DNA of 64,000 bases from the NCBI GenBank assembly GCA_938045585.1, contig CALIAU010000024.1, forward strand, positions 20,366-84,365, given 5' to 3'. The DNA comes from an uncultured Saprospiraceae bacterium (lineage in GTDB: Bacteria > Bacteroidota > Bacteroidia > Chitinophagales > Saprospiraceae). Made by a program: the position numbers and the translations under genes. Positions within the stretch are counted from its first letter, which is position 1, and every line of letters starts with the position of its first letter. The notes beneath the pieces are model-generated. The model saw only the letters and a list, made by a program, of their open reading frames with translations, was not told where the DNA came from and searched no databases. Shown here piece by piece: positions 1-9,933 of this stretch.

Positions 1-53
1 ATTTATCAGTAATACTCTATTCTTAGCTCCTCAAATAGTATTTTCGCTATTCA

Positions 54-2000
54 ATGATCAGCCAGAAATCTATACAAGAAATACTTGCAATCGCACAGGT
101 AGAAGATATTATCAGCGAATATGTTGATCTTAAGCGTCGTGGTGTAAATATGATAGGCCTCTGCCCTTTCCATGATGAGAAAACGCCGAGTTTTACTGTT
201 TCACCTACGAAAAATATCTACAAATGTTTTGGCTGTGGTAAAGGAGGTGGTGCACCGCAGTTCTTGATGGAACATGACAAACTGAGTTTTCCTGAAGCGA
301 TACGAACATTGGCGAAAAAGTATAATATTGAACTAGAGGAAGACAAACGAAATGATGAGGAGTACATAGAGGAAAAAAAGAAGTTGGATAGTCTGCATAT
401 CGTCAATCAGTATGCTCTGGAGTATTTTAAAGACAGTTTACACAATAGTCAGGAAGGAAAATCTATAGGTCTTAGCTATTTCAAAGAACGCGGATTTATT
501 GAGAAAACTATAAATGAATTTGAACTCGGTTACTCGCCTAAGGAAAGTAAAGCTTTTTTAAAAAATGCGCTTACAAAGGGGTATAAAGAGGAATTACTTA
601 AAGAACTCGGTTTAGTAAGTCAGGGTGGGTATGACTTTTTCAGAGAACGTATTATCTTCCCTATCCACAACCAAAGTGGTAGAGTAATTGCGTTTAGTGG
701 GCGAATTCTCGATAATCAAAAAAAGACTGCTAAGTATATTAATTCACCTGAAACTGAACTCTATAATAAACGTAAAGTTCTATATGGTTTACATCTTGCT
801 AAAAAGGCAATCAGCAATCAAAACGAATGTATAATTGTAGAGGGATATTCTGATGTGATCAGCCTTTATCAAGCAGGAGTTCAAAATGTTGTTGCTTCTT
901 CTGGAACCTCATTGACTAAGGAACAAATCTATCTTATTAAACGTTTTAGCTCAAACGTAATTCTACTTTATGATGGAGATCCAGCTGGTATTAAAGCGTC
1001 CATGCGTGGGATAGACTTATTGCTGGCGCAAGATGTAAACACCTATCTCGTCACTCTACCCGAAGGCGAAGATCCGGATTCTTATATGCGCAAACTAGGC
1101 TATCAAGCGTTTATAGATTTTGTCAAAAAAGAGAAAAAGGATTTTATATTATTTAAGGCAGATTTTCTTTTAAAAGAAATAGGTGATGACCCTATTAAAA
1201 AGTCTTCTGTCATTAAAGACATTATAAGTAGTTTAGCTAAAATACCAGATCATTTAAAGCGGGATCTCTATGTTAAAAAATGCAGTGAGGTACTCCATCT
1301 AGATGAAGCAAAACTCGTACGCGAACTCGACAGAGAGTTGCGCAGTGAGTTTAAAAAGAAAAGGCAAGAACAGGATCGAGAAAAGTCGAGACAACAGTTT
1401 AGGGAAGAAAAATGGATTGCTGAAGAAAAGCAAGACGATGGTGTTATTCATGTTAATGTAGTAGAATCAGCAGACTACTTTCAAGAGAAGGATATCGCTC
1501 GACTCGTTATCCAGTTTGGTGATAAAAAGGTAAACTATGAGGGCAGTGATATATCCATGGCGGAATACATCTATGCAAGTATTTACGAGGTGCTTGAGAT
1601 GTTTGACAATGCTTTGTATAAGCAGATATTACTGGAGGGTTTCAAGCTTGTTGAAAAAGACATCTCTATAAAGAACAGCTTCTTAACGCATGAAAACAAA
1701 GACATACAACAGTTTACAATAAATTCATTAGCAGAGCCTTACACCTTTGCGGAATGGCATTTAAAAGAGGTCTTCCTACAAACACAAAAGCCCCCTGATG
1801 AAAATTATCTAAACGATTCCATTCAGGCGATCTTACGTTTCAAAATGCGTAAAATAAAGCGTCTACTAAAAGACCTGGGTGAGAAAATAAGCCAGCTGGA
1901 CGAAGCAAATGAAGAACGGATCATCTTGATTAAAGCCTATCAGAAAGTTCAGGAAGACAGAAAGTCTTTGGCATTGAAATTACGAACGGTAATAGACTAA
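54..2000 (+). CDS. dnaG: DNA primase
   Basis: Synthesises the RNA primers that start leading- and lagging-strand DNA replication, working with the replicative helicase. The 648-residue product has the normal primase length. The N-terminal CHC2 zinc finger is visible with ligands C37, H40, C58 and C61. The TOPRIM catalytic core follows, with the EGYSDV motif near residue 263 and DGDPAG near 307. The helicase-binding C-terminal third is poorly conserved, as usual. The zinc-finger tail reads GGGAPQF instead of the common GGNVFxF, a small variation. Start ATG at 54 directly precedes the conserved N-terminus. No operon partner is seen: the next gene begins 42 bases later and is an unrelated exported protein. 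Identity is certain from the motif order. Confidence 0.97.
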   Translation: MISQKSIQEILAIAQVEDIISEYVDLKRRGVNMIGLCPFHDEKTPSFTVSPTKNIYKCFGCGKGGGAPQFLMEHDKLSFPEAIRTLAKKYNIELEEDKRNDEEYIEEKKKLDSLHIVNQYALEYFKDSLHNSQEGKSIGLSYFKERGFIEKTINEFELGYSPKESKAFLKNALTKGYKEELLKELGLVSQGGYDFFRERIIFPIHNQSGRVIAFSGRILDNQKKTAKYINSPETELYNKRKVLYGLHLAKKAISNQNECIIVEGYSDVISLYQAGVQNVVASSGTSLTKEQIYLIKRFSSNVILLYDGDPAGIKASMRGIDLLLAQDVNTYLVTLPEGEDPDSYMRKLGYQAFIDFVKKEKKDFILFKADFLLKEIGDDPIKKSSVIKDIISSLAKIPDHLKRDLYVKKCSEVLHLDEAKLVRELDRELRSEFKKKRQEQDREKSRQQFREEKWIAEEKQDDGVIHVNVVESADYFQEKDIARLVIQFGDKKVNYEGSDISMAEYIYASIYEVLEMFDNALYKQILLEGFKLVEKDISIKNSFLTHENKDIQQFTINSLAEPYTFAEWHLKEVFLQTQKPPDENYLNDSIQAILRFKMRKIKRLLKDLGEKISQLDEANEERIILIKAYQKVQEDRKSLALKLRTVID

Positions 2001-2011
2001 GAATTTTCTTA

Positions 2012-2019
2012 TATCTTAG
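2012..2019 (+). promoter_or_regulatory. Candidate Bacteroidota -7 promoter element for the LRR gene
   Basis: TATCTTAG lies 23 bases before the start codon and fits the Bacteroidota sigma-A -7 pattern TAnnTTTG with one change. Similar elements precede several other genes here (8330, 11205, 42541 and 62531). No -33 TTG element was verified. Confidence 0.3.
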
Positions 2020-2042
2020 CAATAATCATTCTAACAATAACT

Positions 2043-3599
2043 ATGCGTTTACTCATATATGCATTCTTCTCAATTCTATTTTCTCTCAGTCAATTACATG
2101 CGCAAATAGAAGAAGATAGCCTTGCGCTGATCAGTATCTACAATAGTACAGCAGGCGAAAACTGGGTGTATTCTTGGGATTTTGCTAGTCCCATTTCGGA
2201 ATGGCACGGAGTGACTATTATTGACAACCGAGTGGTTGGATTAAATTTACGTGCTAACAATTTAGTAGGTACAATTCCGGATTTACATCTTACTGCTTTA
2301 AAAACGCTTAGCCTTTCTATAAATGAAATCTCAGGCATCATTCCCAATTTTACTTATCTAGCTGAATTACAATCCTTATTCTTAGACCTTAATTCTTTAT
2401 CTGGAAATATTCCTGAATTCACCAATTCGCCTAATCTACAAATTCTCCATTGTGCTGGAAATGCACTGGAGGGCGATCTACCCTCCTTTCAAAGTTGTCC
2501 AAATATAGAAAATATTCGCTGTGGAGATAATCTTCTTAGCGGAGAAATCCATCATCTGGCTCTCTTAGAGCAGCTTGACTTTTGTAGTTTATCAAACAAC
2601 AATTTCACTGGAACCATTCCTGAATTTGGATTAGGAAAACTTGTGGTCTTGCATCTAAATGGAAATAATTTCATAGGCGAACTACCTAGTTTTGAAAATA
2701 CACCTCGTATCAAAGTTTTTTATTGTGACAACAATCAACTAACTGGAGAAATACCTAGATATAAAGATTTAACTAGTTTTGAAATTTTTCATTGCTATAA
2801 TAATAATCTAACAGGTGCTATTCCTGAATTTGAAAACCATCCCATCTTAACTAATATTGATTGTAGCGGAAACCAGCTTTCTGGGGAGTTGCCTGCACTC
2901 CTTTCTACTCCGAAACTAAGGTCTTTGATTTGTGAGGACAACTCCATTAGTGGCACTGTCCCCGATTACGCACACCTTACCAAACTACAACAATTGAATT
3001 TTAGTAATAATCAAATCGGTGGTACCCTACCTGATATTGGAAGCTGGCCAGAATTTAGTTCTTTGCTTGCCGAGAACAATCAACTAGAAGGCACTATTCC
3101 CTTCGAAAAACCTAGCAACTTACTTAATCTCCAACTTGGAAATAACAACTTTGAAGGTTGCTATCCAGATTACATTTGTGACTTGTGGAGATTTGGTTCA
3201 GCAAATAATCCTCTTCTTCCCTGGCTTGGGGATCATCTCCCTTTTTGTGCAGGTGAAGATCAAATCGGTGCACCCTGTGATGACAACAATCCAGATACTC
3301 CAGAGGATCACATTTTGGAAACATGCATTTGTGGTGATATAAGCTCATCTACCCAAGAAAGTTTTGACTACGAATCCTTCATCATTATACAAATTCCAAG
3401 AACAAACGCTTTAGAAATAAAAGGCATGCACTATGAAAACTTTGAGGTATACCTTTACGACATTGCAGGAAAACAGATAGCAAATTATCGCAATCAAAAT
3501 ATCCTGCAATTGCCAAATCTTCATACCGGAGCTTTTGTTGTTCGGATATTTATCAAAGACCTCAATATGAGTATTTCAAAAAAGATAATCGTGGATTGA
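2043..3599 (+). CDS. Secreted leucine-rich-repeat protein with type IX sorting domain
   Basis: Exported, probably cell-surface protein of 518 residues with no catalytic motif; a binding or adhesion role is inferred. A Sec signal peptide covers residues 1-21 (hydrophobic, ending LHAQ). About a dozen LRRs of the plant-like type follow, with recurring N-x-L-x-G-x-I/L-P, and the N-terminal cap has the usual ENW...WHGV pattern. Some repeats carry extra cysteines (for example HCAGN, RCGDN, YCDNN). The last ~80 residues form a beta-rich type A C-terminal sorting domain (VYLYDIAGKQI, then a final KKIIVD), which directs export by the type IX system. Such proteins are common in Saprospiria and Flavobacteriia. 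The ligand cannot be predicted. The gene stands alone. Confidence 0.85.
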   Translation: MRLLIYAFFSILFSLSQLHAQIEEDSLALISIYNSTAGENWVYSWDFASPISEWHGVTIIDNRVVGLNLRANNLVGTIPDLHLTALKTLSLSINEISGIIPNFTYLAELQSLFLDLNSLSGNIPEFTNSPNLQILHCAGNALEGDLPSFQSCPNIENIRCGDNLLSGEIHHLALLEQLDFCSLSNNNFTGTIPEFGLGKLVVLHLNGNNFIGELPSFENTPRIKVFYCDNNQLTGEIPRYKDLTSFEIFHCYNNNLTGAIPEFENHPILTNIDCSGNQLSGELPALLSTPKLRSLICEDNSISGTVPDYAHLTKLQQLNFSNNQIGGTLPDIGSWPEFSSLLAENNQLEGTIPFEKPSNLLNLQLGNNNFEGCYPDYICDLWRFGSANNPLLPWLGDHLPFCAGEDQIGAPCDDNNPDTPEDHILETCICGDISSSTQESFDYESFIIIQIPRTNALEIKGMHYENFEVYLYDIAGKQIANYRNQNILQLPNLHTGAFVVRIFIKDLNMSISKKIIVD

Positions 3600-3721
3600 G
3601 TAGACTGGAAGGTTTACTACGACAGTTGCTATTTTGACCTTACGTATAATTTTGATACCAATGAATTAGTAATACTAGAGCCTTTTTCTTTAATAAAAAA
3701 CAAAGCTGTACCTTTTAAGGG

Positions 3722-4732
3722 ATGAATAGAAGAAACTTCAATAAAACCCTTTCTACTACAATTGCATTTAGCACACTAGACAGTACGTTTATGAAACCTT
3801 TTAAACATAAAAAACCATATCTAACTAAGCATAGCCACATTGGTCTTACTGCACCTTCAGGAAGATTAGATCCCACAAAACTTGAGAAAGCAAAAGCAAA
3901 TTTAGATAGATTAGGACTGAGATATAGTTTCTCAAAAAACATTGGCGCTCAGGATGGCTATCTGGCAGGTGCTGATCACCTAAGAATTCATGATCTCCAT
4001 GCGATGTATGCTAACCCAGAAATTGATGCAATTTGGTGTGCTCGCGGGGGCTATGGAGCTACACGTATCATCGACTACCTGGATTACAAACTCATCGCTC
4101 GCAATCCTAAACCTCTCATTGGTTATAGTGATATTACTGCTCTCTTGACTTCTATTCATCAAAAAACCGGTAGTCCTTGTTTTCATGGGCCTGTTGCTGC
4201 ATCAACCATGTCAGAATACACAATAGAACACCTTAAGCCTCTATTTGGTCTCAAGGAAAATTTTAAAATTCATTTATCTGAAAACAACCTAGCCTTAGCT
4301 GAAGAAAAGTCAGTCTACCAGTTTAAGGAAATTACATCAGGTAAAGCAAAAGGTGCGTTAGTTGGCGGCAATCTATCGCTATTAACTGCCATGGTAGGAA
4401 CACCCCATGCCCTAGTTGCTAAAGGTAAATTGGTATTCATTGAAGACATTGGAGAAGAACCCTATCGCATCGATAGAATGTTGACCCAACTTATCTCGTC
4501 AGGATTTTTTGATGAGGTAAAGGGTGTCATACTTGGAATATTTGCTGGTTGCCATAAAAAAGATGAACATTCAAAAACACTTATTGAAGTGGTAAGCGAA
4601 CGTATGCAAAGAGTAGATGCACCTAGTGTATATGGTTTTTCATTTGGTCATATAGATGATCAGTGTAGCTTCCAGATTGGACAGGAAGCAGAATTGGATA
4701 CAAAGAAAAGAACAGTCACACTGTTCGCCTAA
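3722..4732 (+). CDS. LD-carboxypeptidase (MEROPS S66 family)
   Basis: Serine peptidase family that removes the terminal D-alanine from murein tetrapeptides during peptidoglycan recycling. The 336-residue product has the S66 nucleophile elbow GYSDIT with S136, plus the downstream Glu (FIEDIGEEPYRID) and His (SFGHIDDQ) of the Ser-His-Glu triad. The ARGGYG motif before the nucleophile is also typical. The N-terminus reads MNRRNF and resembles a Tat signal without a strong hydrophobic core, so the enzyme may be cytoplasmic or use a degenerate Tat signal. A TACCTTTT element at 3709-3716 may be its promoter. Its stop codon overlaps the stop of the convergent PqiA-like gene by 4 bases. Family is clear; the exact substrate is inferred. 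Confidence 0.9.
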   Translation: MNRRNFNKTLSTTIAFSTLDSTFMKPFKHKKPYLTKHSHIGLTAPSGRLDPTKLEKAKANLDRLGLRYSFSKNIGAQDGYLAGADHLRIHDLHAMYANPEIDAIWCARGGYGATRIIDYLDYKLIARNPKPLIGYSDITALLTSIHQKTGSPCFHGPVAASTMSEYTIEHLKPLFGLKENFKIHLSENNLALAEEKSVYQFKEITSGKAKGALVGGNLSLLTAMVGTPHALVAKGKLVFIEDIGEEPYRIDRMLTQLISSGFFDEVKGVILGIFAGCHKKDEHSKTLIEVVSERMQRVDAPSVYGFSFGHIDDQCSFQIGQEAELDTKKRTVTLFA

Positions 4733-6021
4733 GCTTCCTCCTCCACTCTTATAAATCGTTCGGTCACCATGGACAAGAATAAGCTAAAGAGGCAATAGGC
4801 AGTAAACAAATAGAAACCCATTTGCAAACTTGTATGGTCTTGGGTACTTACAATATTCTTTGCTTTTTCTACACCCGCGATTTGCGCTAATTGATTGGAT
4901 AGAATACTATCGAATCCGATATAGGCCATAAATATTGCTACTACAAACACATCAGCCATAGACCACTTCCCAGACTTAAGCGCTAACCAATTCAAAAAGG
5001 AATTTTCACGTAGTTTAGCTGGATTCCAAACAGCAAACATAGAAGCTAATATCTTACAGAGAGGAAACAAGATACTGAAGGCAAGGATGAGCACTCCTAC
5101 GAACATAGCCTGCAATCCTCCGAATTCGATTAGAATTTTTACAACATCGAAAATGGATTTACTTTGAAAGAAAAGCACTTGGTTTTTAAATGCAATTTCT
5201 TCACCCATTATAGAAAAGGCAAGCTCTAATACGCGTGCATCAATATCGATCATAGGCGTTGTTATCCCTCCTATCAAAAGTACAATGGCAGCTAAAACGA
5301 GTATCGTATAGTACAGTGCATTCTGTGCATAAGATCTAAACAAAAAGTATAAAAGTAATATCAAGACAGCGGCAAGAATCATTCCGAGTCCATACTGGAC
5401 AATCTGTTTGTCTAGCCCTTTTCTCTTTCCTGTTAACTGCTCAGAACATAGCGCCATATCCTCACAGCCATATTTTTCTCCTATATAGTTTAAGGTTGCT
5501 GCATCTACCTGTGCTCCTGAGCTTGCCATCAACTCATCTAACTTCTGCTGAATATATTCCTTAATTCCCTTTTGCGTATCTACATTCTTCAGTTCCGCCA
5601 TTATTTCATCCGTCCACCTAGGGATGTTTTTCCTAAAGTCTTCTACATCAAAGGCAACGTCATAAGCGACCTTCTTTATCATTTTCTCGAATGCATTTCC
5701 AGAATCTTTTTGTTGATCCAAATAGATCTTGACCTCATCTACGAGTTTATGTAAGGCTTTTTGTACATATCCACGTAAGGCCTCATTATTGTCGCCAGCA
5801 AATTCAAACTCTTGCACCTTGGTAGCGATGATATCAGAAATTTCAGATTTCCATCTATTCATATTTAACATCCCGTGCTTGACGGAATGGATCTCTGCAA
5901 TTTCTTCAGATATGATTTGTTTTTCTTTGGAGATAGCATGTACCTGAGTTAATAAATACAGGGAAGCAGCTAATAAGACAGCGGCTAGAATAGTAATAAT
6001 GTTGAGGCTATTGCTTTTCAT
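4729..6021 (-). CDS. Paraquat-inducible protein A (PqiA)-like membrane protein
   Basis: Inner-membrane protein of 430 residues. Segment GGITTPMIDIDAR and segment SGKWSMADVFVVA match the PqiA/YebS domain, a family tied to envelope lipid transport and stress. One N-terminal membrane helix (about 8-28) is followed by ~180 charged, partly helical residues (about 30-210) and then five or six helices. Proteobacterial PqiA is mainly two repeated membrane domains with short metal-binding cysteine motifs; this one has a single PqiA-type domain and a large soluble insert. No PqiB/MCE partner is adjacent, so function is inferred only from family. It is a single gene, convergent with the LD-carboxypeptidase. 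Confidence 0.75.
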   Translation of the reverse strand: MKSNSLNIITILAAVLLAASLYLLTQVHAISKEKQIISEEIAEIHSVKHGMLNMNRWKSEISDIIATKVQEFEFAGDNNEALRGYVQKALHKLVDEVKIYLDQQKDSGNAFEKMIKKVAYDVAFDVEDFRKNIPRWTDEIMAELKNVDTQKGIKEYIQQKLDELMASSGAQVDAATLNYIGEKYGCEDMALCSEQLTGKRKGLDKQIVQYGLGMILAAVLILLLYFLFRSYAQNALYYTILVLAAIVLLIGGITTPMIDIDARVLELAFSIMGEEIAFKNQVLFFQSKSIFDVVKILIEFGGLQAMFVGVLILAFSILFPLCKILASMFAVWNPAKLRENSFLNWLALKSGKWSMADVFVVAIFMAYIGFDSILSNQLAQIAGVEKAKNIVSTQDHTSLQMGFYLFTAYCLFSLFLSMVTERFIRVEEEA

Positions 6022-6094
6022 AGTGTCAAGACATGATTCGTACCATGGTGACGATAAAGATACATGGATTGTTACAATTCGGAAATCCGACAGG

Positions 6095-6137
6095 GAAAGA
6101 AAAAGGGATTGTAAACATTTAATTCTACAATCCCTTT
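6095..6137 (-). terminator. Rho-independent terminator of trxB-fbaA
   Basis: A perfect 12-bp stem (6102-6113 with 6126-6137, arm AAAGGGATTGTA) with a 12-nt loop lies 4 bases after the fbaA stop. In the minus direction it is followed by the U-rich run TTTTTCTTTCC. Confidence 0.9.
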
Positions 6138-6141
6138 TATA

Positions 6142-7212
6142 TTATGCGTTTCTGTTGATACAGTTTAGGTCCTCAAAGGCTTGTTTGAGCCTTTCTCTAA
6201 AGCTCTCCTCTCCTTTTCTTAACCAAACTCTCGGATCATACTTTTTCTTATTTGGAATATCGTCTCCTTCTGGATTTCCTATCTGTCCTTGTAGGTAAGG
6301 ACTGAATTCATCTACATATTCTCTTACACCCTTGGCAAAAGCCCACTGCAAATCCGTATCAATATTCATCTTTACTGCACCGTATTCTATCGCCTCTCTG
6401 ATCTCTGCCTGTGTAGATCCTGAGCCACCATGAAATACAAAGTTTACAGGGTTATCCGAATCTAAATTGAATTTCTCTTTTACATGTACTTGAGAATTTT
6501 TTAAAATCTTAGGTGTCAGTTCCACATTACCTGGTTTATAGACACCATGCACATTCCCAAAGGCAGCTGCTACAGTAAACTTTTCTGAGATAGCAGATAG
6601 CTTTTCGTATGCATACGCAACTTCTTCTGGCTGTGTATATAATTTAGAATTGTCTATATCTGTATTGTCTACACCGTCTTCCTCTCCTCCTGTTACACCC
6701 AGCTCTATTTCTAAAGTAATTCCTACCTTATCCATACGCTTAAGAAACTCCTCACATATTTCTATATTCTCTTCTATAGGCTCTTCAGATAGGTCCAGCA
6801 TATGTGAAGAATATAAAGGATGTCCATATTTTTCATAGTGCTTCTCACTTTCGCCCAACAAGCCATCTATCCAAGGAAGTAATTTCTTTGCACAATGGTC
6901 AGTATGTAAGACAACTGTAACACCGTAGGCCTTTGCCATGTTATGCACATGCATAGCGCCGCTCACTGAACCCGCTATAGAGGCTGCCTCCCCATCATTG
7001 CTAAGTGACTTCCCTGCAAAAAATTTAGCACCGCCATTAGAAAACTGAATTATGATAGGAGAATTTACTGCCTTGGCAGTTTCTAGACATGCGTTGACAG
7101 TATTTGTACCTACAACATTGACAGCTGGGATAGCAAAGTTATGTTCGTTGGCATAGTTTAATAACTCTGTAACCTCATCACCAAATAACACACCCGATCT
7201 AAATTTTGACAT
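6142..7212 (-). CDS. fbaA: Class II fructose-1,6-bisphosphate aldolase
   Basis: Zinc-dependent cleavage of fructose-1,6-bisphosphate to dihydroxyacetone phosphate and glyceraldehyde-3-phosphate, and the reverse in gluconeogenesis, in the cytoplasm. At 356 residues it matches the E. coli FbaA (class IIa) length. The catalytic Asp and first zinc ligand are D105-H106 in HTDHCAKK. A later zinc His and phosphate loop lie in VFHGGSGS, and AFGNVHGVYKPGNV is typical. The N-terminus (FGDEVTELLNYA) matches the family, which supports the ATG at 7212. It lies 25 bases downstream of trxB on the same strand and ends at a strong terminator, so the two are probably co-transcribed. Confidence 0.96.
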   Translation of the reverse strand: MSKFRSGVLFGDEVTELLNYANEHNFAIPAVNVVGTNTVNACLETAKAVNSPIIIQFSNGGAKFFAGKSLSNDGEAASIAGSVSGAMHVHNMAKAYGVTVVLHTDHCAKKLLPWIDGLLGESEKHYEKYGHPLYSSHMLDLSEEPIEENIEICEEFLKRMDKVGITLEIELGVTGGEEDGVDNTDIDNSKLYTQPEEVAYAYEKLSAISEKFTVAAAFGNVHGVYKPGNVELTPKILKNSQVHVKEKFNLDSDNPVNFVFHGGSGSTQAEIREAIEYGAVKMNIDTDLQWAFAKGVREYVDEFSPYLQGQIGNPEGDDIPNKKKYDPRVWLRKGEESFRERLKQAFEDLNCINRNA

Positions 7213-7237
7213 ACGTTTTGTTTTGATTGATCTATAC

Positions 7238-8170
7238 TTATATAATTTCTTTCTCAGCTAAATAGCGTTCTGCATCCAGCGCTGCCATACAACCAGTTCC
7301 TGCTGCTGTTACTGCCTGTCTATACACCTTATCTTGTGCATCCCCGCTCGCAAAAACACCAGCAATATTTGTCTTTGAACTATCTGCCTGTGTTATTAGA
7401 TAACCAGTATCATCCATGTCTAAGGCATTCTTGAAAATTTGTGTATTTGGTTTGTGTCCGATAGCAACGAAAAATGCTTTTGCTGGAATCTCAGACTCTT
7501 CCCCTGTTTTATTGTTTTTAACACGTACACCATCTACTTCCTCAGTTCCTAAAACTTCTACTGTTTCTGTATTCCAGTGTACCTCTATGTTTTCCGTTTT
7601 CATAACACGATCCTGCATAATCTTCGATGCACGCATCTCATCTCTTCTTACGAGCATGTGCACCTTTGGACATAGCTTGGCTAGATAGGTTGCTTCTTCT
7701 GCAGCAGTATCACCGGCACCTACAACAACAACGTCTAAACCTTTAAAAAAGAATCCATCACAGACCGCACAGGCAGAAACACCCTTGTTCATTAATTTTG
7801 TTTCAGAATCTAGACCTAGCCACTTTGCACTTGCACCCGTAGAAATAACAACAGTATGTGCCTTTATTTCTTCCCCACTTTCCGTCCACATTTTTTTCAC
7901 ATCCCCATCTAGCTCTACCTTTTCAATCAATTCATAACGGACATCTGTTCCAAAACGCTCGGCTTGCTTTTTAAATTCGTCCATCATCTGAGGCCCCATA
8001 ATTCCATCTGGGTATCCCGGATAATTTTCTACATCTGTTGTTATCATCAACTGCCCCCCTGGCTCCTTTCCCGTAAAAAGTACAGGTTTAAGATTTGCTC
8101 TCGCAGCATAAATAGCAGCCGTATATCCAGCAGGTCCAGAACCTATTATTACACAATTATGAATATCCAT
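7238..8170 (-). CDS. trxB: Thioredoxin reductase
   Basis: FAD enzyme that transfers electrons from NADPH to thioredoxin. The 310-residue product begins with the FAD dinucleotide motif GSGPAGYTAAIYAARA. The redox-active disulfide is C134-A-V-C137. The NADPH motif GAGDTAAEEATYLA follows, and the C-terminal FAD-contacting GVFASGDAQD motif is present. It leads a two-gene unit with fbaA. A TACATTTG element on the minus strand (8201 to 8194) lies about 24 bases before the start and may be the promoter. Confidence 0.97.
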   Translation of the reverse strand: MDIHNCVIIGSGPAGYTAAIYAARANLKPVLFTGKEPGGQLMITTDVENYPGYPDGIMGPQMMDEFKKQAERFGTDVRYELIEKVELDGDVKKMWTESGEEIKAHTVVISTGASAKWLGLDSETKLMNKGVSACAVCDGFFFKGLDVVVVGAGDTAAEEATYLAKLCPKVHMLVRRDEMRASKIMQDRVMKTENIEVHWNTETVEVLGTEEVDGVRVKNNKTGEESEIPAKAFFVAIGHKPNTQIFKNALDMDDTGYLITQADSSKTNIAGVFASGDAQDKVYRQAVTAAGTGCMAALDAERYLAEKEII

Positions 8171-8329
8171 TTTTTCTAAATTTTAAATATTTGCAAATGT
8201 ATGAGAATTAATGATGTTATAAGCTAATTGCCTCTACGAAATCTCTCGATATAGAGCTGCAAATGACAATTCTTATCGAATAAAACAAGGATTTCATCTA
8301 TTCTAGTTTCATTGAACTAAATTGAGCTT

Positions 8330-8337
8330 TACTTTTG
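8330..8337 (+). promoter_or_regulatory. Candidate -7 element (TAnnTTTG) for the subtilase gene
   Basis: TACTTTTG matches the Bacteroidota -7 consensus TAnnTTTG exactly and ends 10 bases before the start codon, which implies a very short leader. A TTG at 8312-8314 is 15 bases upstream, somewhat closer than the usual -33 spacing. Confidence 0.4.
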
Positions 8338-8347
8338 TTAAAGAAAT

Positions 8348-9865
8348 ATGCACCTACTCATTCTATATACCTGCATCGCGAGCCTAGTTTTATGGTCATT
8401 TCTCTATGACAAACAGTTAGATAGATTGAGTAATGTCTTACAATCCCTCTTTACAATATCCTTTCTAGTGCTTTTGTTCTCCATTTTTAGATCAAATGCA
8501 GACATTTCTACTACCATCTTCCATCTCGCAAAAGATCTCCTGATTGTTTCTGTAGCCGCCTTTCTAGCACAGAAACTGCGAACTAACAAATTAGCCCTAG
8601 TGCTTTATGCAGGGATGCTCTATATTTTGATACCACAGGTGCACCAAATTTCGCCTAGCTCACAGCAAACTGAATCCATCGCCAGTGATGGAGAATTCCT
8701 TTTTGAATTAGACAAGCATGATATAGCAATCATATCTGCTATTGAGAACATTACAGGCGGTAAGATCCGACCAGCCTTCTCACCTGCAGACCTAAGCTAT
8801 AATATAGATGAGTATTATGTACTTGATATCCAGGATCCTGCGCGCATAGACAGAACCATGCGTAGTTTAAAAGAATTTAAAGAAATCCGTTGGGCAGAAA
8901 AAAACGAAATCCTAAAGCTACCAGAAACAGAAGCGAAAGAAGCTAAGAGTTTATTTCGAAATGGATTCTTTAACGATCCTGGTGTTTCTAAACAATGGTC
9001 AGTCAAGACGCTAGATTATGCAGGCCTACATCGTACCTTAAAAAAGATGAGTCCCAAGAAAACAGCTCTTGTTGCCGTTCTTGATGGAGGTGTATTTGGA
9101 AATCATGAAGATCTAAGGGATCATTACGTGAGCACAAAGGCTTCCTATGACAAGGACAGCAATAGTCATGGAACACATTGTGCGGGAGTAATAGCAGCGG
9201 TAAGTAATAACGGTAAAGGGGTAAGCTCTATGGTACCCGATAAGTCCTGGATAAAAATCACAAGCATCAAGGTTATGAATAACTTTGGTTTTGGCACCCA
9301 ACAACAGATTATCCGTGGTATTATTGAAGCGGCAGATCTGGGTGCAGATGTTATATCTATGTCCATTGGCGGAATAAGTAGTCAAGCCAGAGAAAAAGCA
9401 TATTCAGATGCGATTGCCTATGCTAATGCAAAAGGGACAATTGTTGTTGTTGCATCTGGAAATTCTAATATCAATGCGAATAGAAATACGCCGGGAAATG
9501 CAAAGGGCGTGATAAATGTAGCAGCTATAGATACGCTCCTACGTAAATCCCATTTTTCTAATACCATGGAAGATATAGGAATGCCTCTCAGTGCACCAGG
9601 AACAGAAATCTACTCTACTGTGGTGGGCCATAAATACAAGACGATGAATGGGACCTCTATGGCTGCTCCACATGTCGCCGCTGCCGTAGGCCTCATGAAA
9701 GCAATCAAACCAGATATCACAACGGAGGAGGCTTTTGAAATTCTTAAAGCCACTGGTAAAAAGTCTGCGCAACCAAAACTTACAGGTAAAATTATCCAGC
9801 CTAATGCAGCAATCAAGAAACTCATTGGGACGAAAAACATTTTGTCTCGCTACGGGAGAGAGTAA
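8348..9865 (+). CDS. Membrane-anchored subtilisin-family (S8) serine protease
   Basis: Subtilase of 505 residues with a complete triad: D246 in AVLDGG, H274 in SHGTHCAG and S437 in NGTSMAAPH; the oxyanion Asn region is VVVASGNSN. It does not begin with a cleavable signal peptide but with three or four hydrophobic segments in the first ~100 residues. A ~100-residue propeptide-like region (about 120-200) follows, containing YYVLDIQDPARIDRTMRSLKEF, the kind of inhibitor-like prodomain seen before S8 domains. The protease therefore appears tethered to the inner membrane, most likely facing the periplasm. There is no type IX sorting domain. The gene is monocistronic, and its substrate is unknown. 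Confidence 0.88.
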   Translation: MHLLILYTCIASLVLWSFLYDKQLDRLSNVLQSLFTISFLVLLFSIFRSNADISTTIFHLAKDLLIVSVAAFLAQKLRTNKLALVLYAGMLYILIPQVHQISPSSQQTESIASDGEFLFELDKHDIAIISAIENITGGKIRPAFSPADLSYNIDEYYVLDIQDPARIDRTMRSLKEFKEIRWAEKNEILKLPETEAKEAKSLFRNGFFNDPGVSKQWSVKTLDYAGLHRTLKKMSPKKTALVAVLDGGVFGNHEDLRDHYVSTKASYDKDSNSHGTHCAGVIAAVSNNGKGVSSMVPDKSWIKITSIKVMNNFGFGTQQQIIRGIIEAADLGADVISMSIGGISSQAREKAYSDAIAYANAKGTIVVVASGNSNINANRNTPGNAKGVINVAAIDTLLRKSHFSNTMEDIGMPLSAPGTEIYSTVVGHKYKTMNGTSMAAPHVAAAVGLMKAIKPDITTEEAFEILKATGKKSAQPKLTGKIIQPNAAIKKLIGTKNILSRYGRE

Positions 9866-9933
9866 TTAATATAATTGAATTTGGGCAAGTACTAGCTGTT
9901 ATTTCATATCAGCTTGCACCAGGCTATCCACAA

